Shown here: piece by piece, positions 7,600 to 17,194 of the stretch
Position numbering within the stretch: the first letter of the stretch is position 1
Layout of the letters: every line of letters begins with the position of its first letter
Assembly: GCF_018860975.1 (NCBI RefSeq)
Contig: NZ_JAHKQI010000001.1
Span: forward strand, 61,643 to 125,642
DNA length: 64,000 bases
From: Lentibacter algarum
GTDB lineage: Bacteria; Pseudomonadota; Alphaproteobacteria; Rhodobacterales; Rhodobacteraceae
Direction: 5' to 3'
Notes under the pieces: generated by a model
Databases searched by the model: none
Seen by the model: the letters and a program-made list of their open reading frames with translations, nothing else
What the model was told of the DNA's origin: nothing
Translations under genes and position numbers: made by a program

Positions 7600-9783
7600 A
7601 TGGATCGCGCCGACATCGTTCATGACGCCTTCGTGAAACACGTCTCAAGCGGAGTGTTTCCCGCAGGAGACGCACCATCAGGCCCGCTCACCGGCCCGGA
7701 GGCAGTCGCAATTTTTCGGGCGCAATGCCTGAGCCGCAACCTTGATCGCCGGTCTCGCAAAATGCAGGCGGCAGGCCAGGGGTTCTATACGATCGGCTCC
7801 TCCGGTCACGAGGGCATGGCAGCTGTCGCCTCTGCTCTCAGGCCTGACGACATGGCCTTCTTGCACTACCGCGACGGGGCGTTTCAAACCCGCCGCTCGG
7901 CAATGGTCGCAGGCACAACCCCGACTTGGGACATGCTGCTCAGCTTTTCCACCGCAAAGTCTGATCCGATCTCGGGCGGGCGCCATAAAGTGCTTGGGTC
8001 GAAGTCTCTCAACATCCCCCCGCAAACTTCCACGATCGCCAGTCACCTCCCCAAAGCCGTTGGCGCGGCCTACTCTATCCCCCTCGCCAAGCGTCATGCT
8101 CCGGAACATAAGCTGCTCGCCGACGACAGTATTGTCATGTGCTCGTTTGGCGACGCCTCGGCCAATCACTCAACCGCTCAAGGTGCTATCAACGCCGCCT
8201 GCTGGACATCGTTTCAATCCATCCCCCTTCCGCTGCTCTTCGTTTGTGAAGACAACGGCATCGGTATCTCGACACGCACCCCCAAGGGCTGGATCAACGA
8301 GAATTTTGCCAACAAACCGGGCTTGAAGTACTTCAATGCTAACGGGCTCGACCTGTTTGAAACCTACCGTGTCGCCCAAGAGGCCGCCGCCTACGTTCGT
8401 GACCGCAAGAAGCCTGCGTTTTTGCACCTGTCACTTGTGCGCTTGTATGGGCACGCTGGCGCCGACCTTCAGCAAACCTACCTCGCCAAGTCGGTCTTTG
8501 AGGCATGGGAGCAGAATGATCCGCTTCTGCATTCTGCGCGCCTTTTGGTCGAGGCTGGTCATTTGACTGCGCAAGAAGCGCTGACGATCTATACAGAGAT
8601 CGACGAGCAATGCACCCGCGTTGCCGAGGAGGCGATCAAGCAGCCGAGACTGCAAACTGCAGCAGAGGTCATGGCTTCGATCATCCCGCCGAAGCGTGCT
8701 TGCAAACCAACCAACGGCCCGACGCCAGCAGCCCGCGAGGCAGCGTTTGACGCTGACATCAAGCAAATGGACAGCCCTCAGCCCATGTCTAGGCTTATCA
8801 ACTGGGCCCTCACCGACCTCATGCTCGAACACGCCGAAATCGTGATGATGGGCGAAGATGTGGGCCGCAAAGGCGGTGTCTATGGCGTGACGCAAAAGCT
8901 CTGCGACCGCTTCGGCCAAGACCGGATGATCGACACCCTGCTTGATGAGCAGTCCATCCTCGGCCTCGCAATCGGCATGGCCCACAACGGGTTTATCCCG
9001 ATGCCCGAGATCCAGTTTCTGGCCTATCTGCACAATGCCGAAGACCAGATCCGCGGCGAAGCGGCCACGCTGCCGTTCTTCTCAAACGGCCAGTTTACCA
9101 ACCCGATGGTGCTGCGCATCGCAGGCCTTGGCTATCAAAAGGGCTTCGGCGGGCACTTCCACAATGACAACTCGCTCGCTGTTCTGCGCGATATTCCGGG
9201 TCTCATTGTCGCCTGCCCGTCAGACGGAGCTGAGGCCGCAATGATGCTGCGCGAATCTGTGCGCTTGGCGCGTGAAGAGCAGCGCGTGGTGGTGTTTGTC
9301 GAGCCCATTGCGCTTTACCATATGCGCGATTTGCATGAAGACAAAGACAGCGCTTGGATGCGTCATTACCCATCGCCCGACAAGCGCATCGGCCTTGGCG
9401 AAGTCGGCACAACAGGCGACGGCCCTCTGGCGATCGTCACCTACGGAAATGGCCACTACCTCTCGCAACAGGCCGCCAAAACCCTTGCGAAGCAGGGCAT
9501 CGAGACCCGTATCATTGACATCCGCTGGATCGCCCCGCTGCCTAAGCAAGGCATACTTGACGCGCTTGCCGGGGCCGAAAAAGTGCTCGTTGTTGACGAA
9601 TGCCGCGGCACGGGTGGGCAATCAGAAGCCCTGCTGTCGATGTTGGTTGAAAGCTGCGAGTTGCCCGTGGCGCGGTTGGCCGCCGAAGACAGCTTCATCG
9701 CCACAGGGCCGGCCTATGCCGCCACCATGCCAAGCTGCGACAGCATCGTTGCCGCCGCCACAAAGCTTTGGAGCAAGGGATGA
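7600..9783 (+). CDS. Fused 2-oxoacid dehydrogenase E1 alpha-beta, thiamine diphosphate dependent
   Basis: The 727-residue protein joins the two halves of a branched-chain/acetoin-type E1. The alpha part (about residues 30-330) has the ThDP motif from GDASAN at 184 to EDN at 219. The beta part (about 393-727) starts MSRLINWALTDLM and contains GEDVG and DEQSILG blocks and the C-terminal transketolase-like domain. Such enzymes decarboxylate a 2-oxoacid and normally hand the acyl group to a lipoyl E2. No E2, E3 or lipoyl domain is encoded nearby. Its stop overlaps the next gene's ATG, so it is coupled to a malonyltransferase-like protein. The substrate is unknown. Confidence 0.85.
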   Translation: MDRADIVHDAFVKHVSSGVFPAGDAPSGPLTGPEAVAIFRAQCLSRNLDRRSRKMQAAGQGFYTIGSSGHEGMAAVASALRPDDMAFLHYRDGAFQTRRSAMVAGTTPTWDMLLSFSTAKSDPISGGRHKVLGSKSLNIPPQTSTIASHLPKAVGAAYSIPLAKRHAPEHKLLADDSIVMCSFGDASANHSTAQGAINAACWTSFQSIPLPLLFVCEDNGIGISTRTPKGWINENFANKPGLKYFNANGLDLFETYRVAQEAAAYVRDRKKPAFLHLSLVRLYGHAGADLQQTYLAKSVFEAWEQNDPLLHSARLLVEAGHLTAQEALTIYTEIDEQCTRVAEEAIKQPRLQTAAEVMASIIPPKRACKPTNGPTPAAREAAFDADIKQMDSPQPMSRLINWALTDLMLEHAEIVMMGEDVGRKGGVYGVTQKLCDRFGQDRMIDTLLDEQSILGLAIGMAHNGFIPMPEIQFLAYLHNAEDQIRGEAATLPFFSNGQFTNPMVLRIAGLGYQKGFGGHFHNDNSLAVLRDIPGLIVACPSDGAEAAMMLRESVRLAREEQRVVVFVEPIALYHMRDLHEDKDSAWMRHYPSPDKRIGLGEVGTTGDGPLAIVTYGNGHYLSQQAAKTLAKQGIETRIIDIRWIAPLPKQGILDALAGAEKVLVVDECRGTGGQSEALLSMLVESCELPVARLAAEDSFIATGPAYAATMPSCDSIVAAATKLWSKG

Positions 9784-10811
9784 AACAAACAGCCGTTATC
9801 ATCGCCCCGGGGCGCGGAACTTACAACAAAACCGAGCTTGGCTATCTGGCAAAACATCATCCCAACAGCCCCGCGCTGGCCAAGTTTGATGCCTACCGGA
9901 CTGCTCAAGGCCAAACCCCCGTCAGCGAACTTGACAGCGCGGCGCGTTTCGTTGGCCCAACCCACACGCGTGGCGACAACGCCTCACCGCTGATCTACGC
10001 GTGCTCGCTGTTTGACTTCGCAGCTATCAACCGCGAGCGCTTTGACATCGTCGGCGTGACGGGCAACTCGATGGGCTGGTATACGGCCCTCGCTTGCGCA
10101 GGGGCGCTGGATGCAATGTCCGGTCTGCGCGTGGTCAACACAATGGGCAGGCTCATGCAGGAGCAAATGCTCGGTGGGCAACTAATCTACCCGTTTGTCG
10201 ACGACAACTGGCATGAAGTCGCTGGGCAGCGTACTGCCCTCATGAGCAAGGTCACCGAAATCAACGCCCGCGCCGATCACACCCTTGGCCTGTCGATTGA
10301 TCTCGGCGGCATGTTGGTTCTGGCCGGAAACGAGGCCGGGCTGAGCGCATTTGAAACTTCGGTTCCTCCGCTACAGGGCCGCTATCCAATGCGCTTGCCC
10401 AATCACGCAGGCTTTCACACACATTTGCAAATTCCAGTTTCAAAACTCGGCTTTGAGAGCCTGCCAAAGGATCTGTTTCAACAGCCCGAAGTTCCGCTCA
10501 TCGACGGGCGAGGCTTTATCTGGAACCCGAAAGCCACCGATATTAACCGTCTCTATGACTATACCCTTGGCCATCAGGTAACAGAAACCTACGACTACAC
10601 CGCAGCGATAAGAACGGCCGCGCGCGAGCTTATGCCAGACGTCTTCATTGTTCTTGGCCCCGGCACCACACTGGGCGGCGCGACGGCCCAATCACTCATC
10701 CTGTCAAACTGGCAGGGATGGGCGTCAAAGCCGGACTTCCAAAAAGCAGTGGCGAAACAGCCTAAGCTTCTGGCAATGGGCATGGAAGAACAACGAGCCT
10801 ACTGCGTCTGA
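9780..10811 (+). CDS. FabD-like acyl/malonyltransferase domain protein
   Basis: A 343-residue protein with the alpha/beta-hydrolase-like acyltransferase core of malonyl-CoA:ACP transacylases. The nucleophile elbow is GNSMG at residues 95-99 (Ser97). MGRLMQEQM places an Arg at 124 where FabD has its carboxylate-binding Arg. PNH at 207-209 aligns with the catalytic His. It starts at the ATG inside ATGA overlapping the E1 stop; the longer frame from 9768 lacks its own ribosome binding site. It is longer than FabD (about 310) and diverged, so it is unlikely to be the housekeeping fabD. Working with the E1 enzyme is inferred from coupling only. Confidence 0.75.
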   Translation: MKQTAVIIAPGRGTYNKTELGYLAKHHPNSPALAKFDAYRTAQGQTPVSELDSAARFVGPTHTRGDNASPLIYACSLFDFAAINRERFDIVGVTGNSMGWYTALACAGALDAMSGLRVVNTMGRLMQEQMLGGQLIYPFVDDNWHEVAGQRTALMSKVTEINARADHTLGLSIDLGGMLVLAGNEAGLSAFETSVPPLQGRYPMRLPNHAGFHTHLQIPVSKLGFESLPKDLFQQPEVPLIDGRGFIWNPKATDINRLYDYTLGHQVTETYDYTAAIRTAARELMPDVFIVLGPGTTLGGATAQSLILSNWQGWASKPDFQKAVAKQPKLLAMGMEEQRAYCV

Positions 10812-10989
10812 GGGGTCAGAGGTTTTCGATAGTAGGAAAGGCATTCGGCTTGAAGTTCGAGGTTCTGTTCCAGCCGAGAACTAACCTCACACCTGTCCAA
10901 CTATGTTTGTTCAGGGCGGCGGCCGGTGTTGACAGCCCACAGTTTCGCTCTAGCCTTGTGTATCCACAATAACCCGAGGCCAGTTCAGC

Positions 10990-11622
10990 ATGCCAAACCC
11001 CGACCTTCTGATCGCCTTTTTCATCGCGGCAACAATCTTCGCCTATATGCCCGGTCCGGCGATGCTCTATACCGCCGCACAAACCTTGGCACGAGGCCGA
11101 CGCGCAGGCTGGTTTGCGGCCCTCGGAATTCACATTGGCGGATACGCACACGTCCTTGCCGCGGCCCTTGGGCTCGCCGTGCTTTTTCAAGCGGTGCCGA
11201 GCCTCTATCTGGCCCTCAAGTTCATCGGTGCAGCCTATCTGATATGGCTCGGCTTCAAACTTTTCGTCAGCAAGGCTCCGACAGAAACCAGCAGCTTGCA
11301 AATCGAACGCAAAAGCCCACGGCGTGCATTTTGCGACAGCATCGCAGTTGAAGTTCTCAACCCGAAAACAGCCCTCTTCTATCTCGCGTTCCTCCCGCAG
11401 TTTACCGACCCGAGCGCAAGCTTCCCGATCTGGCTGCAACTCCTCACGCTCGGCACGATTGTTAACTTCATGTTTTCGTCAGCCGATGTTCTCTGTGTTC
11501 TGCTTGCCGACAAGGTCTCCACATTCCTGCAAGGGTCGCAATCGGCGGGGCGGCTTGCTCAAAAGCTCGGCGGTAGCATTCTCATCGGGCTCGGCCTGAA
11601 CGTGGCGCTCAACCGGAGCTGA
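10990..11622 (+). CDS. LysE/RhtB-family amino-acid exporter
   Basis: This 210-residue inner-membrane protein has about six hydrophobic segments and the family's N-terminal pattern: PGPAMLYTAAQTLARGRRAG, followed by GIHIGGYAHVLAAALGLA and a conserved GAAYLIWLG. LysE-type proteins export amino acids or related small molecules. It stands alone, 178 bases after the acyltransferase gene, so its substrate cannot be told. The 222 bases after it show no clear feature. Confidence 0.85.
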   Translation: MPNPDLLIAFFIAATIFAYMPGPAMLYTAAQTLARGRRAGWFAALGIHIGGYAHVLAAALGLAVLFQAVPSLYLALKFIGAAYLIWLGFKLFVSKAPTETSSLQIERKSPRRAFCDSIAVEVLNPKTALFYLAFLPQFTDPSASFPIWLQLLTLGTIVNFMFSSADVLCVLLADKVSTFLQGSQSAGRLAQKLGGSILIGLGLNVALNRS

Positions 11623-11844
11623 TTGATCTAAAGCGCTTCGAAATCAAGTTGTCGCTCACCTTAGTCTCCAAACGCTTTAACTCTGAACTGGCATGCTAAC
11701 GGTCTGTTCGGAAGGTCAGCACCTGCTGCGCGATACCAACACATCTCCCCAAGACCAAACCCAGCAGACACCAAAACGCAGCAGACAGCGAAAACCCGAA
11801 AGCAGCATGAACCGCTGTAGTTTAAGACATGGCACTCATGGCAT

Positions 11845-13047
11845 TCAAATCACCGCATCCTCGACATAGGCCTTGCCGAGCGCGATCCGTTCATAGCCCA
11901 GAGCGCTGAGGTCAAGGCTGCGATAGCCGCCATGCGTCAGATACTCGGCCAGGCCCCGCCCCATTGCCGGTGACTGCTGCAAGCCGTGGCCCGAAAACCC
12001 GTTGATGAAATGAAAGTTCTCAACCTCGGTGTGCGGCCCGACGATGGCGTTCTGGTCAAGCGTATTCATCGCATAATGCCCCGTCCATTCGCTGATCACC
12101 TTGATCGCTTCAAACTGCGGAACCCGTGTCGCTATCGTGGGCCAGATATGCTCTTCCCAAAGACTGTGCTCCATGTTGAAGTCATCAAACTCCGCTGCAG
12201 GGTCAAGTTCTGTATGGCCGCCCGCCTGATACGTTCCGCCGCCGTTCTCACGAAAATGCACGCCGCTCGGGTCAACCGTCAGAGGCAGGTCCTGATCCAG
12301 CGGCTTGTCGGCTTTGAACACCCATGAAAACCGTTTGCGAGGTTCAATCGGCAGCGTGATACCAACCATCTCGGCGGTCTTCGCGGCGCGCGGGCCCGTG
12401 GCGTTCACAACCTGTCCGCAGCTGATCACCTCGCCCGACGCGAGCACCACACTTACAACCCTTTGTCCGGCATGGTTGATCGCGACAACCTCGTTCTCAA
12501 CATACTCGACTCCGCGTTCACGCGACTGCCTGCGCCACCACTGGAAAACAGCGTTGCCGTCCCAGTATCCTTCATTGATGCGGTTGATCGAGCCGAGCAA
12601 AACATCATCAACATTGTAAAACGGATAAGTTGCCTTAATCTCTTCAGCGCTCATCAACTGCGTTGCGGCACCTGCATTGTTTTGCACCTGCACATTACGC
12701 CGCAGCACGTCGGCAAAGCCCTCACTGTCCGCCAGATACATATAGCCAAAACTCTGCACCGCCAGCTCAGGCACGCGTTCGTCGCCGCCCATACGCTCAC
12801 GTATATTGTTGACGAAATCCGCCGCATATTGCGAAATCTGCACATTCAGCGCAGTCGAAAACTGCTGGCGCATGCAGGAGTTGGTGTGCGTCGTCGAAGC
12901 GAACTCGTAAGTCGGATCGCGTTCAACAACCAGCACCCGCCCGTCAAACCCCTGCTCGGTAAGGTTCCACGCCGTCGACGCGCCCATAATGGCCCCGCCA
13001 ATGATCACAATGTCATAGCTGCTCTCTAACGGAGATTCGGTCGTCAT
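11845..13047 (-). CDS. FAD-dependent oxidoreductase of the DAO (sarcosine/glycine oxidase) family
   Basis: The 400-residue protein begins with a dinucleotide-binding fold (VIIGGAIMGASTAWNL, residues 14-29) and ends with the GGYRSLDLSALGYERI pattern typical of D-amino-acid or sarcosine oxidase-like enzymes. Near the C-terminus GFSGHGLQQSPAMGRGLAEY forms the second FAD contact. Such enzymes oxidise secondary or primary amines. It lies 65 bases downstream of the CaiB-like gene on the same strand and may be co-transcribed with it. The amine substrate is not indicated. Confidence 0.82.
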   Translation of the reverse strand: MTTESPLESSYDIVIIGGAIMGASTAWNLTEQGFDGRVLVVERDPTYEFASTTHTNSCMRQQFSTALNVQISQYAADFVNNIRERMGGDERVPELAVQSFGYMYLADSEGFADVLRRNVQVQNNAGAATQLMSAEEIKATYPFYNVDDVLLGSINRINEGYWDGNAVFQWWRRQSRERGVEYVENEVVAINHAGQRVVSVVLASGEVISCGQVVNATGPRAAKTAEMVGITLPIEPRKRFSWVFKADKPLDQDLPLTVDPSGVHFRENGGGTYQAGGHTELDPAAEFDDFNMEHSLWEEHIWPTIATRVPQFEAIKVISEWTGHYAMNTLDQNAIVGPHTEVENFHFINGFSGHGLQQSPAMGRGLAEYLTHGGYRSLDLSALGYERIALGKAYVEDAVI

Positions 13048-13112
13048 GGCGCGTCCTTTCGCAATTCCCGAACGCTAGTTTGAGCAAAAACGCGCTGCGT
13101 TCAAGCTCTGTG

Positions 13113-14231
13113 TTACGTCAGCACACCCGCACCCCGCAGTTTCGCGATCTCATCCATTGAAAAGCCAAGCTCGGCAAGCACAGCGTCGGTGTCGCTCCCC
13201 GCAGCAACTGGCGGTTTTGGCGCGTCCGTAACCGAGCGGCTAAACCTTGGCGCTGGCATGGCCTGCATCACACCCTCACGCTCTTCAAACACGCCCCGCG
13301 CTTTCATATGCGCGTGCTCCGGCGCCTCGCTCCACGTCAACACCGGGCTCACACAGGCATCGCTGCCATCAAAAATCACTGCCCACTCATCCCGCGTCCT
13401 GGATTTGAACACCTCGGCATAAGTCTCGCGCCGCCCTGCCCAGGCAGCGGCGTTCATCTGGCTCGCGCGGTGGTCTTCCGGCAAATCCGCACGCGCGACC
13501 AGTTCAGCAAAGAACTGCGGCTCAAGCGGCCCTACAGCAAGGAACTTGCCATCAGCGCACTCATACACGCGGTAAAACGGAGCGCCCCCGTCCAGCAGGT
13601 TCGCCTCGCGGTTCTCGCTCCACTGCCCCTGCGCGCGAAAGCTGTGAATGAGCGCCATGAGCGCGCTCGCGCCGTCGACCATCGCCGCGTCAACAACTTG
13701 CCCTTTGCCACTGCTCTGGCGTTCAAACAGCGCTGCCAAGATGCCAAACAGCAAGAACATCGTCCCGCCGCCATAATCCGCAGCAATGTTGAGCGGCGGT
13801 GTCGGAACATCTCCTTCTCGTCCCAGCGCGTGCAAAAAGCCCGTCAGCCCTAGATAGTTAATGTCATGCCCCGCCGTCTGCGCAAGCGGCCCCTCTTGGC
13901 CCCAACCCGTCATACGGCCAAAAACCAGTCTCGCGTGGCAGTCATCCGGCCCAAGCCCCATGCGTTCCATCACGCCGGGTCGAAAGCCCTCGATCAGCAC
14001 ATCGGCCCCGTCAATCAGCCGCTTGGCCGCATCAACGCCCTCTGCTGATTTGAGATTCAAAGCCACCGAGCGCTTGCCGCGATTGTTAATGTCAGCAGGG
14101 TTTTGCGCCCCCGACCGCCGCGTGATCAGCGTCACCTCGGCGCCCATATCTGCCAAAAATTGCCCCGCCAAAGGCACTGGCCCAAGCCCTGCCATTTCAA
14201 CAACTTTCAGGCCTTTTAGTGGTCCGCTCAT
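13113..14231 (-). CDS. CaiB/BaiF family CoA enzyme, alpha-methylacyl-CoA racemase-like
   Basis: This 372-residue family III CoA-transferase fold protein resembles alpha-methylacyl-CoA racemase (AMACR). It has MSGPLKGLKVVEMAGLGP at the N-terminus, GHDINYLGLTG carrying the racemase His, and PLNIAADYGGG carrying the catalytic Asp. AMACR interconverts 2R- and 2S-methylacyl-CoAs so that branched acids can enter beta-oxidation. It is divergent from a transporter operon that contains an acyl-CoA synthetase, which fits uptake, activation and racemisation of a branched carboxylic acid. The physiological substrate is inferred only as a class. Confidence 0.85.
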   Translation of the reverse strand: MSGPLKGLKVVEMAGLGPVPLAGQFLADMGAEVTLITRRSGAQNPADINNRGKRSVALNLKSAEGVDAAKRLIDGADVLIEGFRPGVMERMGLGPDDCHARLVFGRMTGWGQEGPLAQTAGHDINYLGLTGFLHALGREGDVPTPPLNIAADYGGGTMFLLFGILAALFERQSSGKGQVVDAAMVDGASALMALIHSFRAQGQWSENREANLLDGGAPFYRVYECADGKFLAVGPLEPQFFAELVARADLPEDHRASQMNAAAWAGRRETYAEVFKSRTRDEWAVIFDGSDACVSPVLTWSEAPEHAHMKARGVFEEREGVMQAMPAPRFSRSVTDAPKPPVAAGSDTDAVLAELGFSMDEIAKLRGAGVLT

Positions 14232-14441
14232 AGGCTTGCCTCGCTACACTTCAGCACAAATGTCACCGTGGCAGGGCCTCGCGTCAATCGCATTAATTTT
14301 GTTTGTGCCGTTACGGCACTTTGGCGCACGGTTGACGCCCTCCAACATCGCATGCAACCATCCTTACTCAGCGTAACGACGGCCACAAACGGCCTCGATC
14401 GCATAAAAGGGAGGCGCAACCCAGAGGGTTAGCGATAGGAG

Positions 14442-15317
14442 ATGGAGCTTCTTCAACTGCTTTTCAGCGGCATAGCAAACGGTTGTATCTACGGCCTTGT
14501 CGCGCTTGGCTTTGTGCTGATCTACAAATCAAGCGAAGGCGTCAACTTTGCCCAAGGTGATATGATGATGCTCGGCGCATTCATCGCCCTTGGCCTTGGC
14601 AACTCGGCGCAGATGGGCCTGCCCTTCGGCATCGCCATCATCGGCGCGATGATTATCATGTATGGTGTCGGCTGGGGCGTCGAGCGGGTGTTTGTGCGCC
14701 AACTCTTTGGCCAACCGCAGTTCGCCTTGGTGATTCTCACAATCGCGATGGGTTTCATCTTCCGCTTCATCGCGGGTTCGATCTGGGGCTATACTCCGCT
14801 GGTGTTTGAGACACCCTTCTCCGGCATGAACTGGAATTTCGGTGGCGTCATTCTGAGTGCTGCCGACCTGATCACCATTCTCGTCACCGCCGTGCTCACC
14901 TTGGCGCTCTGGTTCTTCTTCGCCCGCACAAAAACCGGCCTCGCCGCTCAGGCAGCGTCGCAAAACCAGATGGCCGCCTATATTGTCGGCGTACCGGTTA
15001 TTCGCCTTAACAGTCTTATCTGGGGCCTCTCGGGCGTCGTCGCCACAGTCGCCGGCGTGCTCTATGCCACCAAAGGCGCGATTGATCCAAACATCGGGCT
15101 TCTCGGCATCAAGGCCTTCGCCGCGGCCGTGATCGGCGGCATGGGCTCACTCCCTGGCGCGCTGCTCGGCGGTCTTCTCATCGGTATCATCGAGCCTATT
15201 GCCGGCCGCTACGCTCCTGGTGAACTGGCCCAGATGTCACCCTATATCATCATGCTGATCGTGCTGATCACCCGCCCCGGCGGCTTGTTCAGCCAGATCC
15301 ACGCGAAGAAAGTCTGA
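14442..15317 (+). CDS. livH: Branched-chain-type ABC transporter permease LivH-like
   Basis: This 291-residue membrane protein matches the LivH permease family. It has the N-terminal GLVALGFVLIYKSSEGVNFAQGDMMMLG block, about eight hydrophobic segments and the C-terminal GGMGSLPGALLGGLLIG loop that contacts the ATPase. It is the first gene of a six-gene operon. An AGGAG abuts the ATG with no spacing; AGAGGG 13 bases away could serve instead, so initiation may be weak. The choice of ATG is supported by family alignment. Confidence 0.9.
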   Translation: MELLQLLFSGIANGCIYGLVALGFVLIYKSSEGVNFAQGDMMMLGAFIALGLGNSAQMGLPFGIAIIGAMIIMYGVGWGVERVFVRQLFGQPQFALVILTIAMGFIFRFIAGSIWGYTPLVFETPFSGMNWNFGGVILSAADLITILVTAVLTLALWFFFARTKTGLAAQAASQNQMAAYIVGVPVIRLNSLIWGLSGVVATVAGVLYATKGAIDPNIGLLGIKAFAAAVIGGMGSLPGALLGGLLIGIIEPIAGRYAPGELAQMSPYIIMLIVLITRPGGLFSQIHAKKV

Positions 15318-15320
15318 GCC

Positions 15321-16418
15321 ATGCGGATTATCTTCAAAACGTCCTATGACAAAGACATCGACATTCACGAGCACTGGGGCAAGCGCGGTGCGATCCTTGT
15401 GCTGCTCGCCTTCATGGCGGTGCTCCCTTTCTTTGCAGGTGAATACTACCTCGCCGAAGCAACAAACACGCTGATCTGGGCACTGGCTGGCATGGGCCTC
15501 ATGCTGCTGGTGGGCCATACGGGGCAAGTCTCGCTCGGCCACGCCGCCTTCCTCGCGATCGGCGCTTATACAGAAGTCGCGCTGATGAACATCGGCTGGC
15601 CCTTCCTCATAGCCTTCCCCGTTGCGGGCATATTTACAGGCATCTTCGGTGCGCTCATAGCTATCCCCGCAGTGCGCATGTCAGGCATTTACCTCGCCAT
15701 CGCCACGCTTGCAGTGTTCGTGATCGTCGAAGAACTGATCATCCTGCTGGAGCCAATCACCGGCGGTGTCGGTGGCCTCTTCGCACCATCTATCACCATC
15801 GCAGGCATCAGCTTCGATCGCTACGCCGACCTCTCGAACCTCTACTGGTTGGTGCTTCTCATCGTCGCGCTGGTGACATGGGGCTATGCAAACCTCATGC
15901 GCTCGCCGACAGGCCGCAGCTTTCTCGCCGTGCGTGACAGCGAAGTGTCCGCCCGCGCGCTTGGCATCAACGTCACCCGCACGCGCGCTCTGGCCTTTGG
16001 CCTAAGCACAGGTGTTACCGGCCTCGCAGGCGCTCTCATGGGCCACTACATCGGCTTCTTTAACTACGAGCTGTTCTCGATCTTCATCTCGATCAACCTG
16101 CTCCTTGTGGTCACAATCGGCGGCCTCGGCTCGATACAAGGCGCATTCTTGGGCGCGATCCTGATCACCGCTGTGCCACAGCTCATCGCAATCTTCCGCG
16201 ACTGGGCCAACGCCACGGTCGGCATCAACATCGGTTCCATTCCGGGCCTCGACACGATGATCTTCTCGGGCGTTCTTATCGCCTTCATCATCTACGAGCC
16301 GCTGGGCCTCTACGGACGCTGGCTCAAAACCCGCACCTGGTTCGAGCTGTTCCCGCTGGCGCGCCGCGACATGTTCCGCCGTCAGAAATCCTACCTCAAA
16401 ACGGAGCGCACCAAATGA
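15321..16418 (+). CDS. livM: Branched-chain-type ABC transporter permease LivM-like
   Basis: The second permease of the Liv-type importer, 365 residues. It has a short basic cytoplasmic N-terminus, about nine membrane segments, the LivM motif GLMLLVGHTGQVSLGHAAF near residue 55, and GGLGSIQGAFLGA near the C-terminus. It starts 3 bases after livH and overlaps livG by 4 bases, so it is part of the same transcript. Confidence 0.9.
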   Translation: MRIIFKTSYDKDIDIHEHWGKRGAILVLLAFMAVLPFFAGEYYLAEATNTLIWALAGMGLMLLVGHTGQVSLGHAAFLAIGAYTEVALMNIGWPFLIAFPVAGIFTGIFGALIAIPAVRMSGIYLAIATLAVFVIVEELIILLEPITGGVGGLFAPSITIAGISFDRYADLSNLYWLVLLIVALVTWGYANLMRSPTGRSFLAVRDSEVSARALGINVTRTRALAFGLSTGVTGLAGALMGHYIGFFNYELFSIFISINLLLVVTIGGLGSIQGAFLGAILITAVPQLIAIFRDWANATVGINIGSIPGLDTMIFSGVLIAFIIYEPLGLYGRWLKTRTWFELFPLARRDMFRRQKSYLKTERTK

Positions 16419-17194
16419 GTCTCCTTGTTGCAAAAGATATCGCCATTCACTTTGGCGGCGTAAAGGCGGTCGATGGTGTCAGCTTCTCGGTTGAGGAAGG
16501 CGAAGTCTTCGCCATCATCGGCCCGAATGGCGCTGGCAAGTCGACGATCTTCAACCTGATCTCGCGCATCTACCCGCTCACCCACGGCAAAATCAGCTTT
16601 GATGGCAAAGACATCACCCGCCTCAAAGCTCATGATATTGCGCAGCTTGGTATTGCCCGCACGTTCCAGAACATCGAGCTTTTTGACCACTCAACCGTGC
16701 TGCAAAACATGCTCATGGGCCGTCACACACACAGCCGCACCAGCTTTGTCGAGAACATCCTGTTCACGCCGAAAGTGCGTCAGCAAGAGCGCGATCACCG
16801 CAAACGCGTTGAAGAGATGATCGAGTTTTTGGAACTTGAAGCCTACCGCAACAAGATGATCGCCGGCCTGCCCTATGGCGTGCGCAAAGTTGTCGAAATC
16901 GGCCGCGCTCTGGCGATTGGCCCGAAGATGATCCTGCTTGATGAACCCGCCTCGGGCCTCAGCGTGGAAGAAAGCCAGGAAGTGGCTTTCTGGATCGAAG
17001 ATATGCGCCGCGACATGGGCCTCACTGTGCTGATGGTCGAGCATGATATGGGCCTCGTGAGCGCCGTGGCTGACCGCGTACTTGCTGTTGCCAACGGGCG
17101 TATGCTTGCAGAAGGCACCGCCGCCGAAGTGCAAGCCGACCCGCACGTGCAAGCCGCCTACCTCGGAACCGCACCAGCAGGAGAGCCAGCATGA
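16415..17194 (+). CDS. livG: Liv-type ABC transporter ATPase LivG-like
   Basis: This 259-residue ABC ATPase has Walker A GPNGAGKST (about residues 34-42), a Q-loop in ARTFQNIELF, the LivG-type degenerate signature PYGVRKVVEIGRAL in place of LSGGQ, Walker B MILLDEPASGLS and the switch His in VEHDM. LivG and LivF form the heterodimer that drives import. It overlaps both livM and livF by 4 bases. Confidence 0.92.
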   Translation: MSLLVAKDIAIHFGGVKAVDGVSFSVEEGEVFAIIGPNGAGKSTIFNLISRIYPLTHGKISFDGKDITRLKAHDIAQLGIARTFQNIELFDHSTVLQNMLMGRHTHSRTSFVENILFTPKVRQQERDHRKRVEEMIEFLELEAYRNKMIAGLPYGVRKVVEIGRALAIGPKMILLDEPASGLSVEESQEVAFWIEDMRRDMGLTVLMVEHDMGLVSAVADRVLAVANGRMLAEGTAAEVQADPHVQAAYLGTAPAGEPA

